Positions 9,920 through 18,861 of a DNA stretch of 64,000 bases are shown in pieces; within the stretch, counting starts at the first letter, position 1; each line of letters begins with the position of its first letter. The stretch spans positions 2,210,001 through 2,274,000 of the forward strand of contig NZ_CP047135.1 in the NCBI RefSeq assembly GCF_009832905.1. The letters run 5' to 3'. The stretch comes from Stenotrophomonas sp. 364. GTDB lineage: Bacteria > Pseudomonadota > Gammaproteobacteria > Xanthomonadales > Xanthomonadaceae. Made by a program: the position numbers and the translations under genes. The notes beneath the pieces were generated by a model. It searched no databases and was not told the DNA's origin. It saw only the letters and a list, made by a program, of their open reading frames with translations.

Positions 9920-11815
9920 TCAATACACCGGCAACGAAATGAAGCTCGCCTGCTGCGGTGCGTGCCACACCTGCTGCGTCGCCTTCTGGTAATCGCCCGG
10001 CTTGGCCAGGTAGATGTTCGGCACGAAGGTCTGCGGGTTGCGGTCGTACAGCGGGAACAGGCTGGACTGCACCTGCACCATCACCCGGTGGCCCGGCTGG
10101 AACACATGGTTGGCCGTGGGCAAGCCGAACCGGTAGTCCAGCACCTGGTTGGCCGCGATCGCCTTGGGCGCGCTGAAACTCTCGCGGTAGCGCCCGCGGA
10201 ATATCGCCATCGACACCGCCAGTTCATAGCCGCCCATCTCCGGCGTGGACGGGGTCTGGTCGGGGTACACGTCGATCAGCTTCACCACCCAGTCGGCATC
10301 GCTGCCGGTGGTCGCCGCGGCGAGGTTCACCTGCGGCGCGCCGCCGATGCGCAGCGGTTCGGTCAACGGTTCGCTGACGAAGGTGAGTACGTCGGGCCGC
10401 CCGTCCACGAAACGCTGGTCCTTCACCAGCCAGCTGGTCCACATGTCGCGGTCGGCGAAGCGCACCGGGCGCGGTACGAACGGCACCGGCTTGGCCGGGT
10501 CCGCCACGTATGCCTCGTAGGTGGCTTCGCCTGGCTGCGGCGCCTCGAACGACAGCTTGCCGCCCGCACGCAGATACAGCGGCTTGCTCTTTGCCACCGT
10601 CCGCGGCCACTGCTGCAGCTTGTCCCAGTGGTTCTCGCCGGTGTTGTAGATCAGCACCGGCGGCGTATCGGCCTTGGCCGCGCCGTCCACGAGGTACTGG
10701 TCGAAGAACGGCTTGAGCACGTCGCGGCGGAACTGCAATGCGGTGTCACCGTCGAACTTGAGCGCACCCAGGCTGCTGCCGTCGTAGTTCACCTGGCTGT
10801 GCCGCCACGGGCCCATCACCAGGTAATTGAGCGTGTTGCTGCTGTCGCGCGGCTCCATCGCCGCATAGCTGTGCACCGCACCCCACATGTCTTCCTGGTC
10901 CCACAGGCCTTGCAGCCACATGGTGGGCACCTTCAGCGGGGTCTTGGCCATCTGCGCGTCCAGCGCCTGTTCCTGCCAGAACGCATCGTAGGCCGGGTGC
11001 TCGATCAGCTTGTGCCACCACGGCAGCTGATCCAGCCCGTTGGCGCGCGCGTAGTCGCCGGCCGAGCCGGCACGCAGGAAGGTGGTGTAGTCGTCATAGC
11101 CAACGCTGGGAATCGACGGCCCCTTGCCGCGTTTGGCCAGCTGGCCGGTGAAGTAGCCGAAATTGACCTGGCGGAAGGCGCCGTAGTTGAGCCAGTCATC
11201 GCCCATCCAGCCGTCGATCATCGGACTCTGCGGCGCGGCAACCTTCAGTGCCGGGTGCGGGTTGGTCAGCGCCATCACCACGGTGAAGCCTTCATACGAA
11301 GAGCCGAGCATGCCGACCTTGCCGTTGCTTTCGGGCACGTGTTTGACCAGCCAGTCGATGGTGTCCCACGCATCGGTGGCATGGTCCACCTTGGTGCTGT
11401 TGAGTGGCCCGCGCAGCGGCCGGGTCATCACGTAATCGCCTTCGGAGCCGTACTTGCCGCGGATGTCCTGGAACACCCGGATGTAGCCGCCGTCAACGAA
11501 TACCTCGTCGCCCTGCGGGAGGATGTCGCGCATGTTCGGCGAATCGATGCGCTTGGCGCGGTTGGCCGCGTCATACGGGGTGCGGGTCAACAGGATCGGG
11601 GCATGCTTTGCGCCCTTGGGCACCACGATCACCGTGTAGAGCTTGGTGCCGTCGCGCATCGGCACCATCACCACGCGCTTGTCGTAGTTGTCGGCAGCGG
11701 TGGGGGTCACAAATCCCTTGGCCGGGATATCCGGGGTCATCGGCGCGGTCTGCGCCGACACGCTGGCGGCAATCATGAGGCTCAACAACACGACAGGCAC
11801 GACACGGACACGCAT
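9920..11815 (-). CDS. Alpha-amino acid ester hydrolase (CocE/NonD, alpha/beta-hydrolase)
   Basis: 631 aa, exported (signal peptide about residues 1-21, MRVRVVPVVLLSLMIAASVS). The active site corresponds residue by residue to characterised Xanthomonas-type enzymes: nucleophile Ser173 in GSSYEG, Asp306 in GLWDQEDMWG, His339 in GPWRHS, and the carboxylate cluster that binds the substrate amino group at Asp207, Glu308 and Asp309. Such enzymes hydrolyse or transfer alpha-amino acid esters and amides, including aminated beta-lactams. A jelly-roll domain follows (about residues 420-631). The start gives the signal peptide; the longer upstream frame is out of character. Confidence 0.92.
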   Translation of the reverse strand: MRVRVVPVVLLSLMIAASVSAQTAPMTPDIPAKGFVTPTAADNYDKRVVMVPMRDGTKLYTVIVVPKGAKHAPILLTRTPYDAANRAKRIDSPNMRDILPQGDEVFVDGGYIRVFQDIRGKYGSEGDYVMTRPLRGPLNSTKVDHATDAWDTIDWLVKHVPESNGKVGMLGSSYEGFTVVMALTNPHPALKVAAPQSPMIDGWMGDDWLNYGAFRQVNFGYFTGQLAKRGKGPSIPSVGYDDYTTFLRAGSAGDYARANGLDQLPWWHKLIEHPAYDAFWQEQALDAQMAKTPLKVPTMWLQGLWDQEDMWGAVHSYAAMEPRDSSNTLNYLVMGPWRHSQVNYDGSSLGALKFDGDTALQFRRDVLKPFFDQYLVDGAAKADTPPVLIYNTGENHWDKLQQWPRTVAKSKPLYLRAGGKLSFEAPQPGEATYEAYVADPAKPVPFVPRPVRFADRDMWTSWLVKDQRFVDGRPDVLTFVSEPLTEPLRIGGAPQVNLAAATTGSDADWVVKLIDVYPDQTPSTPEMGGYELAVSMAIFRGRYRESFSAPKAIAANQVLDYRFGLPTANHVFQPGHRVMVQVQSSLFPLYDRNPQTFVPNIYLAKPGDYQKATQQVWHAPQQASFISLPVY

Positions 11816-12005
11816 GGGCTCTCTCCCGGCAGGTGGCGGCGAACAACCCCTGAAGCCTAGCGCCGCCCGCGCCGCGCCAGTAGGTGCCGTTTGTCCCTGC
11901 CGCCCGCATTCAGCCATCAACCACCGGATCGTGCAAAGCCACGCGCGGCACCCCAGAATGGGCCCCGGGGTCCACAGGGGCACGCTCCACCGGACAAGGC
12001 GGCCG

Positions 12006-12392
12006 ATGATGAAGAACCCCTACACACTGCAGGCACTGGTGCGCGCCGAGCTGGCGTCGCGGGAGGAAGAGCAGCGCATCTATTTCCAGATGCGCGATGC
12101 CGTTGTTGCTGGCGCGCCATTCCAGCCCATCGCCGACCTGGAAGCGCTGGCTGACGTCCTGCAGGACGCCAGCTGCTACGTGGCGCATAACGTGGTGACC
12201 TGGAAGGGGCGCACCGCCCTGGTCGGCGGGCGCACCTTCCTTGCCACGGCGGCCAATGTGGTCGCCTTCCTGCGTGGCGCAATGCAGGCCGGCGATGTGC
12301 GGCCGCTGCTCATCGCGCCCTGCTTCAGCGCGCGACCCGACCGCGTGGTGTTGGTCGACGAAGACCAGCTCGGCCTTTACCACGTGCGCTGA
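12006..12392 (+). CDS. Hypothetical protein, 128 aa
   Basis: A soluble protein without signal peptide or membrane segment (MMKNPYTLQALVRAELASRE...). It is helical at the N-terminus with a mixed second half ending DRVVLVDEDQLGLYHVR. An AAGGCGG-like ribosome site precedes the paired ATGs; the second ATG, 3 nt on, is an alternative start. It is divergent from the ester hydrolase and convergent with the NTF2-like gene, with only 1 nt between stops. No family recognised. Confidence 0.65.
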   Translation: MMKNPYTLQALVRAELASREEEQRIYFQMRDAVVAGAPFQPIADLEALADVLQDASCYVAHNVVTWKGRTALVGGRTFLATAANVVAFLRGAMQAGDVRPLLIAPCFSARPDRVVLVDEDQLGLYHVR

Positions 12393-12393
12393 T

Positions 12394-12783
12394 TCAGGCG
12401 CTGGCTGTTTCATGCAGCGCCAACCAGCGCCATTGCCCGTGCTCCTGGCGAAGCACGGCCAGCGATTCCCGCCAACGCATCGCGCCCTCCTCCACGCCCT
12501 GGCCTTCGCGATAGCGCAGCAGGGCCAGCGGCGACGGCAGGGCCGTGGCCTGCACCGATTCGATGGCGATCACCAGCCCGCGGCGTGCGCCGTGGCTGCC
12601 GGCGAACAACACCTGCACGGCATCGCGATCCAGGCGCTGGCCGGCGACGCCTACCATGCTGAAGTCTTCGCTGAAACGCGCCATCAGCGTGTCCAGTGCG
12701 GACACCGGGATGCGCGCGTTGAACCAGTCTTCGATCAGCACATGCAGTGCGTGGATTTCATGCAGGGCGGAGGTGTCGGTCAT
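12394..12783 (-). CDS. NTF2-like (SnoaL/DUF4440-type) small protein
   Basis: 129 aa with the layout of an NTF2-like cone: N-terminal helices (HALHVLIEDWFNARI), a central MARFSEDFSMVGVAGQRLDR segment and C-terminal strands ending WRWLALHETASA. Many such proteins are small enzymes or binding domains, but no catalytic set is evident. Its ATG overlaps the stop of the MFS gene by 4 nt, so it is the second gene of a two-gene operon. Confidence 0.72.
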   Translation of the reverse strand: MTDTSALHEIHALHVLIEDWFNARIPVSALDTLMARFSEDFSMVGVAGQRLDRDAVQVLFAGSHGARRGLVIAIESVQATALPSPLALLRYREGQGVEEGAMRWRESLAVLRQEHGQWRWLALHETASA

Positions 12784-14135
12784 ACAGAGATCCTCAAGGT
12801 CAGGGTGGACGCCGGCAGGCGCCAGAGCAGAAGCAGCGGCAGCAGGGTCATGCCGGCGGCCAGCAGCAGGGTCAACGTAAAGGCGCGGTCAGGCGTCACC
12901 GACGACAGCGCCGCCAGCACGCAGGCCAGCACCGCGGCGGCCAGGCAGAAACTGAGTTGGCGGTTGAGATTCCAGAGCGCGCTGCCCGGCAGCAGTTCGT
13001 CGTCGGCCATGCCTTGGAATGCGAGCGTCTGCGCGCTGCTGCTGCACAGGCTGCCGCCCAGCCCCATCAGCGCGAATGCCAGCATGGGCATCCCCGGCTG
13101 GCCAGGATGGATGCCGATCAACAGCACGATGCCCACGGCCTGGCACAGCATGCCCGCGCTCAACAGCGGCCGCGCACCGATGCGCGGCAGCCAGTGCCGC
13201 GTAGTGGCGATCGCGCAGGCCGAGGCGAGCGCCCAGGGCAGCATGAAACCGCCGATGGCGGCCGGGGTGTAGCCCTGCCGGTGCAGGAGCAGCGTTGCCA
13301 CCAGCTGGGTCCCGATGAACGTGCCCGGCACCAGCAGGTACACCACCATGGCCAGGCGCAGCGTGGGGTGTCGCAGCAACGTCCAGTGCAGCACCGGCTG
13401 CGCGGTGCGTCGCGCGGTACGCGCATAGACCACGAGCACGGCCGTGGCGGCCATCAGCAACCCGATGCCCAGCGTGCGCTGCTGCGCCTCGGCGATCTGG
13501 CTCAGGGCCACCAGCAACAGGCTCAGGCCCAGCGAACCCAGCACCAGGCCGCGCCGGTCCAGCCGCGGCAGCGCCCGCGGCGCCTCGTAGCGGACCCACG
13601 CGGCGGCCAGTAGCAGGGTCAGCGCGGCCATTGGCACGCTGGCCAGCAGTACCCAGCGCCATGACCCCAGCCCGACCAGCCAGCCGCCCAGGGTCGGCGA
13701 CAGCGCCGGCACCAGCAGCGCCACGGCCATGATGCGCGCGGTGAGGCGGCCACGTTCGGCCGGTGGGCAATGCCGGTAGGCCATCGCCTGCCCGACCGGA
13801 ATCAGCAACCCGCCACCCAGCCCCTGCAGCAGCCGCCAGCCGATCAGCGCTTCGATGCTGGGCGCAGTGCCGGCCAGGATCGCGCCCAGCGCGAACACCG
13901 CCAGCGACAGGCACAGCAACCGGCGCTCGCCCAGCCGCGCAGCCAGCCAGCTGCCCAGCGGGATCACCAGGGTCAGGCCCAGCATGTAGGCGTTGCCGAT
14001 CCACGCCAGCTGCGGCACCGAGGCGTGCAGGTCGGTCGCCACGGCCGGATAGGCCACCGTGCCGATGAACATGTTGACCAGGTCCAGCGAGAACCCGAGC
14101 AGGTACAGCAGCTCCACTTTGGCGCGATAGGTCAT
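12780..14135 (-). CDS. MFS drug-efflux-type transporter (DHA2-like)
   Basis: 451 aa, dominated by hydrophobic helices and consistent with about 14 segments. Efflux-family motifs are visible: LGLTLVIPLGSWLAARLGER (motif A), GWRLLQGLGGGLLIPVGQAM (motif B-like) and PALSPTLGGWLVGLGSWRW (motif C), which marks drug/H+ antiporters. Substrate unknown. It is divergent from a LysR regulator across about 107 bp that hold a 19-bp palindrome, so regulation by that protein is likely. Confidence 0.9.
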   Translation of the reverse strand: MTYRAKVELLYLLGFSLDLVNMFIGTVAYPAVATDLHASVPQLAWIGNAYMLGLTLVIPLGSWLAARLGERRLLCLSLAVFALGAILAGTAPSIEALIGWRLLQGLGGGLLIPVGQAMAYRHCPPAERGRLTARIMAVALLVPALSPTLGGWLVGLGSWRWVLLASVPMAALTLLLAAAWVRYEAPRALPRLDRRGLVLGSLGLSLLLVALSQIAEAQQRTLGIGLLMAATAVLVVYARTARRTAQPVLHWTLLRHPTLRLAMVVYLLVPGTFIGTQLVATLLLHRQGYTPAAIGGFMLPWALASACAIATTRHWLPRIGARPLLSAGMLCQAVGIVLLIGIHPGQPGMPMLAFALMGLGGSLCSSSAQTLAFQGMADDELLPGSALWNLNRQLSFCLAAAVLACVLAALSSVTPDRAFTLTLLLAAGMTLLPLLLLWRLPASTLTLRISV

Positions 14136-14208
14136 GCGGCACTCCCGTTGCGAGGCGGCAGCATGCGCGCTGGGCGGCGCTGGATAAACCGAACATCCAA
14201 TGCAAGAC

Positions 14209-14227
14209 TGTCAAACAATTTTTGACA
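14209..14227. promoter_or_regulatory. LysR-type operator between MFS and lysR
   Basis: TGTCAAA-CAATT-TTTGACA is a perfect inverted repeat (7-bp arms) containing a T-N11-A LysR core. It lies 16 bp before the lysR ATG, so binding would allow autoregulation and control of the divergent exporter. Confidence 0.7.
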
Positions 14228-14242
14228 CAAGAGGCGTGCGCG

Positions 14243-15139
14243 ATGGTCAGCCTGGACCGCTTCGAGACCTTCAAGGCCGTGGTCGATGCCGGCAGCCTCA
14301 CCGCGGCCGCGCAGCGCCTGGGCCAGAGCAAGGCTGTGGTGAGCTTCAACCTGAAACGGCTGGAGCAGGAACTGGGCGTGACCCTGCTGGTGCGCAACAC
14401 CCGCAGCCTGGCACTGACCGAGGCCGGCGAGCGCTTCCACCAGCACTGCGTGGCGATGCTGGCCACGGCCGAACAGGCCATCGAAGAGGCGCGCAGCGAA
14501 CAACTGCAACTGCGCGGCACGCTGCGCCTGACCACCACGCCCGAATACGCGGCGGCCAAGCTGGTGCCGCTGCTGGAGGGGTTCCGCGCCCTGCACCCGC
14601 AGCTGCGGCTGCACCTGTCGACCACACCGGCGCATGCCGACCTGATTCCCGAGCGTTTCGACCTGGCCATCCGGTTGGGGCGCATGGCCGATTCCGAGCT
14701 GCGCGCCACCCTGCTTGATGAGCACGCGTTGTGCGCAGTGGCTGCGCCGTCGGTGTTGGCGGGGTTGCCCGATGAGGCCGCGCGTGACGACCCGGAGTGG
14801 GTGCGTACGCTGCCGCGGTTGGGTTATCCGCGTCTGGCGGACCTGCCGTTGATCGCCCCCGATGGCAGCGACCAGATGTTTGCCAGCAACCCCGCCGATG
14901 CGGTGGTCACAGTGGACAATGCGTCCACGCTGCGTGCATTCGCGCTGGCCGGGGCCGGGGCGACGGTGCTGCCGCAGTGGTTGATTGCCGAGGATCTGGC
15001 GTCAGGCCGGCTGGTGCTGATCCTGCGCGGGCACCGCTTTCCGCGCCAGGGGGTGTATGCGGTGTTTCCCAACACCGCACATCCATCGCGACGGGTGCAG
15101 TTGTTGCTGGCGCACCTGCGCCAGCATCTGCCCGGTTGA
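14243..15139 (+). CDS. LysR-family transcriptional regulator
   Basis: 298 aa. The N-terminal HTH is typical (FETFKAVVDAGSLTAAAQRL, then KAVVSFNLKRLEQELG), followed by a periplasmic-binding-like effector domain from about residue 90. ATG chosen; the frame is open 7 codons further to a TTG. It is divergent from the MFS exporter and probably controls it. The effector is unknown. Confidence 0.93.
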   Translation: MVSLDRFETFKAVVDAGSLTAAAQRLGQSKAVVSFNLKRLEQELGVTLLVRNTRSLALTEAGERFHQHCVAMLATAEQAIEEARSEQLQLRGTLRLTTTPEYAAAKLVPLLEGFRALHPQLRLHLSTTPAHADLIPERFDLAIRLGRMADSELRATLLDEHALCAVAAPSVLAGLPDEAARDDPEWVRTLPRLGYPRLADLPLIAPDGSDQMFASNPADAVVTVDNASTLRAFALAGAGATVLPQWLIAEDLASGRLVLILRGHRFPRQGVYAVFPNTAHPSRRVQLLLAHLRQHLPG

Positions 15140-15242
15140 GCTGCGGCAGGCACGACCAACGGTCGTGCCCTACCAGGTTGCGTACGGGGTTGGCCGTCAT
15201 GGCGGCAACCCCCTGCGGGTAGGTACCGACCGTTGGTCGGTA
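15119..15242. repeat. SMAG repeat; related elements begin at 15149
   Basis: The GTAG-headed copy GTAGGTACCGACCGTTGGTC lies at 15219-15242. A variant GGCACGACCAACGGTCGTGC with a CCTAC tail is at 15149-15173, and an imperfect GGGGTTG...CAACCCC hairpin sits between at 15186-15212. The region separates convergent lysR and GH3 genes. The listed start is approximate: 15119-15148 is the end of lysR, and the repeats proper begin at 15149. Confidence 0.8.
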
Positions 15243-15253
15243 GCCGCCGTCGC

Positions 15254-18073
15254 TTAACGCACCACGCCACCGCTGAGCACGACCGGACTGGTTTCCACCG
15301 GCTCGTTGGCCGAGCGCGACAGCTGCAGTTCGTAGCGGCCTTCGGCGATCTTCCACTGCTTGTCGGCGGTGTCGAAGCTGGCCAGCGTCTTCGGCTCGGC
15401 CTCGATGCGGATCCGGCGCGATTCGCCCGGCTGCAGCGTGACCTTCTGGAAGCCGATCAGGCGGATCGGCGTGGCGCTGCCTTCCGGCATCTTCAGGTAC
15501 AGCTGGGCCACGTCCGCACCGGCAACCTTGCCGGTGTTGCGGATGTCCACCGTGGCCACCAGGCGCTGGCCCATCGAGGTGGCGCTCAGGTTTTCATACG
15601 TGAAGGTGGTGTAGGACAGGCCGTGGCCGAACGCGAACTGCGGGGTCAGGCCCTTGGCCGCGAACCACTTGTAGCCAACGTTGGCGCCTTCGATGTCGTA
15701 ATCGATGGTGTCATCCGGCTTGTGCTTCGGGTTGAAGCCCAGCCCGTTCACTTCCGGGCGCGGCAGCTGGCTGGCATCCACCGGCCAGGTCACCGGCAGG
15801 CGGCCGGACGGGTTGACCTTGCCGGTCAGCAGCGCGGCGATGCCTTCGCCCCCTCGGATGCCCGGGTACCACGCCTGCAGTACCGCCGGCACCTGCTGCA
15901 GCCACGGCAGCTCGACCGGGCCGTTGGTTTCCAGCACCACCACGGTCTTCGGGTTGGCCTTGGCCACCCCGGCGATCAGCGCGTCCTGGTTGTCGGGCAG
16001 CTTCATGTGCGGCAGGTCGACCGATTCAGCCGACCATTGCGTGGCAAACACGATCGCCACATCGGCGCCGGCGGCAGCGCGAGCGGCGGCGGCCACATCG
16101 CGGCCGTCCACGTATTCGATGCTGGCGTCCGGGCGCTCGGCACGCAGGGCTTCCAGCGGCGAGGACGGATGGAAGATCACCGGGCCCGGCCAGGTGGTCG
16201 GCAGCACGCCCGGCACCGCGTTGGTGCCCTTGGCGGTCCAGCCCACCATCGACGAGCCACCGCCGCCGATCACACCCTTGTCGGCGTGGCCACCGATGAT
16301 CACGATGCGCTTGATCTCCGGGCCCAGCGGCAGCAGGTTGTTGGCGTTGCGCAGCAGCACGCTGCCCTCTTCGACGGTGCGCTGCGCGGCGGCGAAACCG
16401 GCGGCGTCGTCGATCGGCTGGTGCTGCGGCGGCAGGTCGAAATTGCCGTTGGCGAACATCGCACGCAGGATCCGCGACACCATGTCATCCAGACGCGCAC
16501 GCGGCACCACGCCGCCATTGACAGCCAGGCGCAGCGGTTCATCGAAGTACACGGCCTTGTCGAACACTTCGCCGGCCGACTGCTGGTCCAGACCGGCCAG
16601 CGCCGCCTTCGAGCCGCTGTGCACGCCACCCCAGTCGGACATCACGAAACCGGGGAACTTCCACTCCTGCTTGAGCACCTGGTTCATCAGGTAGTCGTGC
16701 TCGCAGCCGTAGATGCCGTTGATGCGGTTGTAGGAGCACATCACCGAACCGGGCTTGCCGATGTCCAGTGCGATTTCGAACGCCAGCAGGTCCGATTCGC
16801 GCATGGCCTGCTCGCCGATCTCGGCGCTGTGGAAATTGCGCGAGGTCTCCATGTCGTTGAGCGCGAAGTGCTTCATCGTCGACACCACGTGCTGGCTCTG
16901 CACGCCGCGGATCGACTCGCCGACCAGGCGACCGGCCAGCAGCGGATCTTCGCCGGCGTACTCGAAGTTGCGGCCGTTGCGCGGATCGCGCTGCAGGTTG
17001 ACGCTGCCGGCCAGCAGGATGTTGAAGCGCTGCTGCCAGGCCTCGCGGCCCATGGTGGCGCCACCGGCGAAGGCGACCTCCGGGTTCCAGCTGGACGCGG
17101 TGGACGGGCCGGACGGCATCGCCGTGGCGTGGTCGCCCTTGCGGATGCCGCCCGGGTTGGTCACGCCCACACCGGCATCGGCCGACTGCTGCGATGGAAT
17201 GCCCAGGCGTGCCACGCCCGGTACGAAACCGGCCGAACCGACCGCGCCTTCCGGCAGCGGGCCGCCATCCTTGCCCAGCCCGAAGTAGCTGTGCAGCATC
17301 TGGAACTTCTCGTCGTCGGTCATCTTCGCCACGATCAGCCGCGCGCGTGCGTCGGCGTTGAGCGAGGTGTCCATCCACGGCGTATCGCCGCCGACCGGCG
17401 CGGCGTAGCCCAGGGTCAGCAGCTTGCCGGCGATCGCCGGGCTGTCGGCATCGATGCGCAGCTTGACTGCGGTGCTGGAGGCCGACTGGAAACCGTTGGA
17501 GCGGGCCACGTCGCCGTTGGCGTCGAAGCCGGTCACGGCGGCATCGTTGGCACCCAGCAGCACGGCCGGCGCGCCCACGCGCGAGGCGTCGATGAGCTGT
17601 TTGAAGCGCGCGCCATCGGCGGCGGCGGTATGGGTGTACAGCGCCACCACGTGGCGGCCGTCATTCAGGCGCAGGTAGTTCATGCCCGGGGCTTCGATGC
17701 CCGACTCCGCTTCCACCGGCAGACGCGAGATCACGATGCTGCCACGGCGCTCGGCCGACGCCGGGTCGGCACTGACGAAGCGGTAGGTGTAACCCAGCTG
17801 GTCGGCCAGCGCTTCCAGCGGATCCGGGACGTGGCTGGTGCCGCTGGTGTCCGCTTCGCGGTGCACGTTGCCGATGGTCAGCGCGTCCACGTTCATGGCC
17901 TGCAGCTGGGCCGCAACGTCGGCCGCATTGAGCCATTTCGGCGCCTGTTCCAGGCTGAGCACGGTGAAGGCGTCGGCTCCGCCGGTGGCGGCGGTGGGCG
18001 CGGCCCAGGCCGAGGCGGCCAGCGAGAGCGTGATGGCGGCCGTCAGGGCCAGTGGCTTTGTAATCGTTTTCAT
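15254..18073 (-). CDS. GH3 family glycoside hydrolase (beta-glucosidase type) with extra N-terminal domain
   Basis: 939 aa, secreted (signal peptide to about residue 24, ASAWA). GH3 N-domain spans about 238-500 with the nucleophile Asp480 in GFVMSDWGGVHS. The GH3 C-domain (about 590-800) includes VIIGGHADKGVIGGGGSS, and a fibronectin-III-like domain follows (about 845-915). Length exceeds typical 720-770 aa because of residues 35-225, which resemble a degenerate endonuclease/exonuclease/phosphatase (EEP) fold. It probably acts on plant or microbial beta-glycosides in the periplasm. The start gives the signal peptide. Confidence 0.9.
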   Translation of the reverse strand: MKTITKPLALTAAITLSLAASAWAAPTAATGGADAFTVLSLEQAPKWLNAADVAAQLQAMNVDALTIGNVHREADTSGTSHVPDPLEALADQLGYTYRFVSADPASAERRGSIVISRLPVEAESGIEAPGMNYLRLNDGRHVVALYTHTAAADGARFKQLIDASRVGAPAVLLGANDAAVTGFDANGDVARSNGFQSASSTAVKLRIDADSPAIAGKLLTLGYAAPVGGDTPWMDTSLNADARARLIVAKMTDDEKFQMLHSYFGLGKDGGPLPEGAVGSAGFVPGVARLGIPSQQSADAGVGVTNPGGIRKGDHATAMPSGPSTASSWNPEVAFAGGATMGREAWQQRFNILLAGSVNLQRDPRNGRNFEYAGEDPLLAGRLVGESIRGVQSQHVVSTMKHFALNDMETSRNFHSAEIGEQAMRESDLLAFEIALDIGKPGSVMCSYNRINGIYGCEHDYLMNQVLKQEWKFPGFVMSDWGGVHSGSKAALAGLDQQSAGEVFDKAVYFDEPLRLAVNGGVVPRARLDDMVSRILRAMFANGNFDLPPQHQPIDDAAGFAAAQRTVEEGSVLLRNANNLLPLGPEIKRIVIIGGHADKGVIGGGGSSMVGWTAKGTNAVPGVLPTTWPGPVIFHPSSPLEALRAERPDASIEYVDGRDVAAAARAAAGADVAIVFATQWSAESVDLPHMKLPDNQDALIAGVAKANPKTVVVLETNGPVELPWLQQVPAVLQAWYPGIRGGEGIAALLTGKVNPSGRLPVTWPVDASQLPRPEVNGLGFNPKHKPDDTIDYDIEGANVGYKWFAAKGLTPQFAFGHGLSYTTFTYENLSATSMGQRLVATVDIRNTGKVAGADVAQLYLKMPEGSATPIRLIGFQKVTLQPGESRRIRIEAEPKTLASFDTADKQWKIAEGRYELQLSRSANEPVETSPVVLSGGVVR

Positions 18074-18242
18074 AAGCGGGCGAAACACCTTTGCTTGCGC
18101 AAAAAATCCAGGGAGTCGTGCCGCAGAAGGGTGCAGCGCCAAGATGGCGGATGCCGGCGCCTTGCAGGCCGGTATCGGGTATTACCAGTCAATGCAGCTA
18201 CGACCAGGCCCCTCCGCCCGTCGATACAGCCGCCCTGCCCGG

Positions 18243-18264
18243 TGGGTGCCGCAGGCGGCACCCA
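18243..18264. repeat. Perfect inverted repeat between GH3 and HxlR genes
   Basis: TGGGTGCCGC-AG-GCGGCACCCA, with 10-bp arms and a 2-nt centre. No T-tract follows on either strand, so a Rho-independent terminator is not supported. It lies between the 3' end of the HxlR gene and the promoter region of the GH3 gene and could be an operator or part of a hairpin. Confidence 0.5.
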
Positions 18265-18342
18265 TCCGGTGAAGAGTCGTCCACCCTGTTCATCCCTGTC
18301 AACAGCGTGTTCAGTTTCGACGGCGCAGGGCCGCCTGGTCGA

Positions 18343-18786
18343 TCACGACGCGGCGGGCTTGACCACGTGCGTTGCCTCGGGCGACAGCACGCGCCCTGCC
18401 CTGTCCTGCGGCAGCAGCGGCGCCAGCGGCTGGCCATCGGCCAGAGTGAGCAGCTGCGAACGTGGTTCATGTTCGGCGAACAGGAACGCTTCGCCCCACT
18501 GCCGCAGCGCCACTACCAGCGTGAACAGCGCCTGCCCTTTCGGTGTCAGGACGTAGTCGTGGTACCGGCTGCCATCGGCCGCCGGCTGCTGGGCGAGCAC
18601 GCCGGACTCCTGCAGCGCCTGCAGGCGCTGACTGAGCATGCTGCGCGACATGCCCAGGCTGCGTTGGAAATCACTGAACCGGTGCACCCCATCGAAGGCG
18701 TCGCGCACGATCAGCAGCGACCAGCGGTCGCCGATCAGGTCCAGCGCACGGGCCACCGGGCAGGTGGCGTTGGGATCGTCGTGCAT
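18343..18786 (-). CDS. HxlR-family transcriptional regulator
   Basis: 147 aa winged-helix protein: CPVARALDLIGDRWSLLIVR near the N-terminus with the conserved Cys9, then RFSDFQRSLGMSRSMLSQRL (recognition helix) and a DYVLTPKGQAL wing. HxlR proteins often sense electrophiles or redox state through that Cys. It is divergent from an MFS exporter across a 75-bp gap that holds two near-identical palindromes, a strong local regulator-target layout. Confidence 0.93.
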   Translation of the reverse strand: MHDDPNATCPVARALDLIGDRWSLLIVRDAFDGVHRFSDFQRSLGMSRSMLSQRLQALQESGVLAQQPAADGSRYHDYVLTPKGQALFTLVVALRQWGEAFLFAEHEPRSQLLTLADGQPLAPLLPQDRAGRVLSPEATHVVKPAAS

Positions 18787-18802
18787 GGGGCACCTCCATA
18801 AT

Positions 18803-18821
18803 TGGTTTTATTTTAGAACCA
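18803..18821. promoter_or_regulatory. HxlR operator copy 1
   Basis: TGGTTTTATTTTAGAACCA: TGGTT/AACCA arms, AT-rich centre. It is paired with a second copy 36 bp away. Confidence 0.72.
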
Positions 18822-18838
18822 GATCATCCAGAATCAAC

Positions 18839-18857
18839 TGGTTCTATTTTGAGACCA
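18839..18857. promoter_or_regulatory. HxlR operator copy 2
   Basis: TGGTTCTATTTTGAGACCA matches copy 1 at 15 of 19 positions and ends 4 bp before the MFS ATG. Binding here would block both translation start and promoter access. Confidence 0.72.
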
Positions 18858-18861
18858 TACG

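Noticed and set aside
18243..18264. Terminator for the HxlR gene
   Set aside because: The inverted repeat has a 2-nt centre and no T-tract on either strand; kept only as an inverted repeat.
15233..18556. Long plus-strand frame opposite the GH3 gene, and a similar one opposite dnaE2 at 22211-25435
   Set aside because: Compositionally biased shadows of conserved genes; no domain, no ribosome site.
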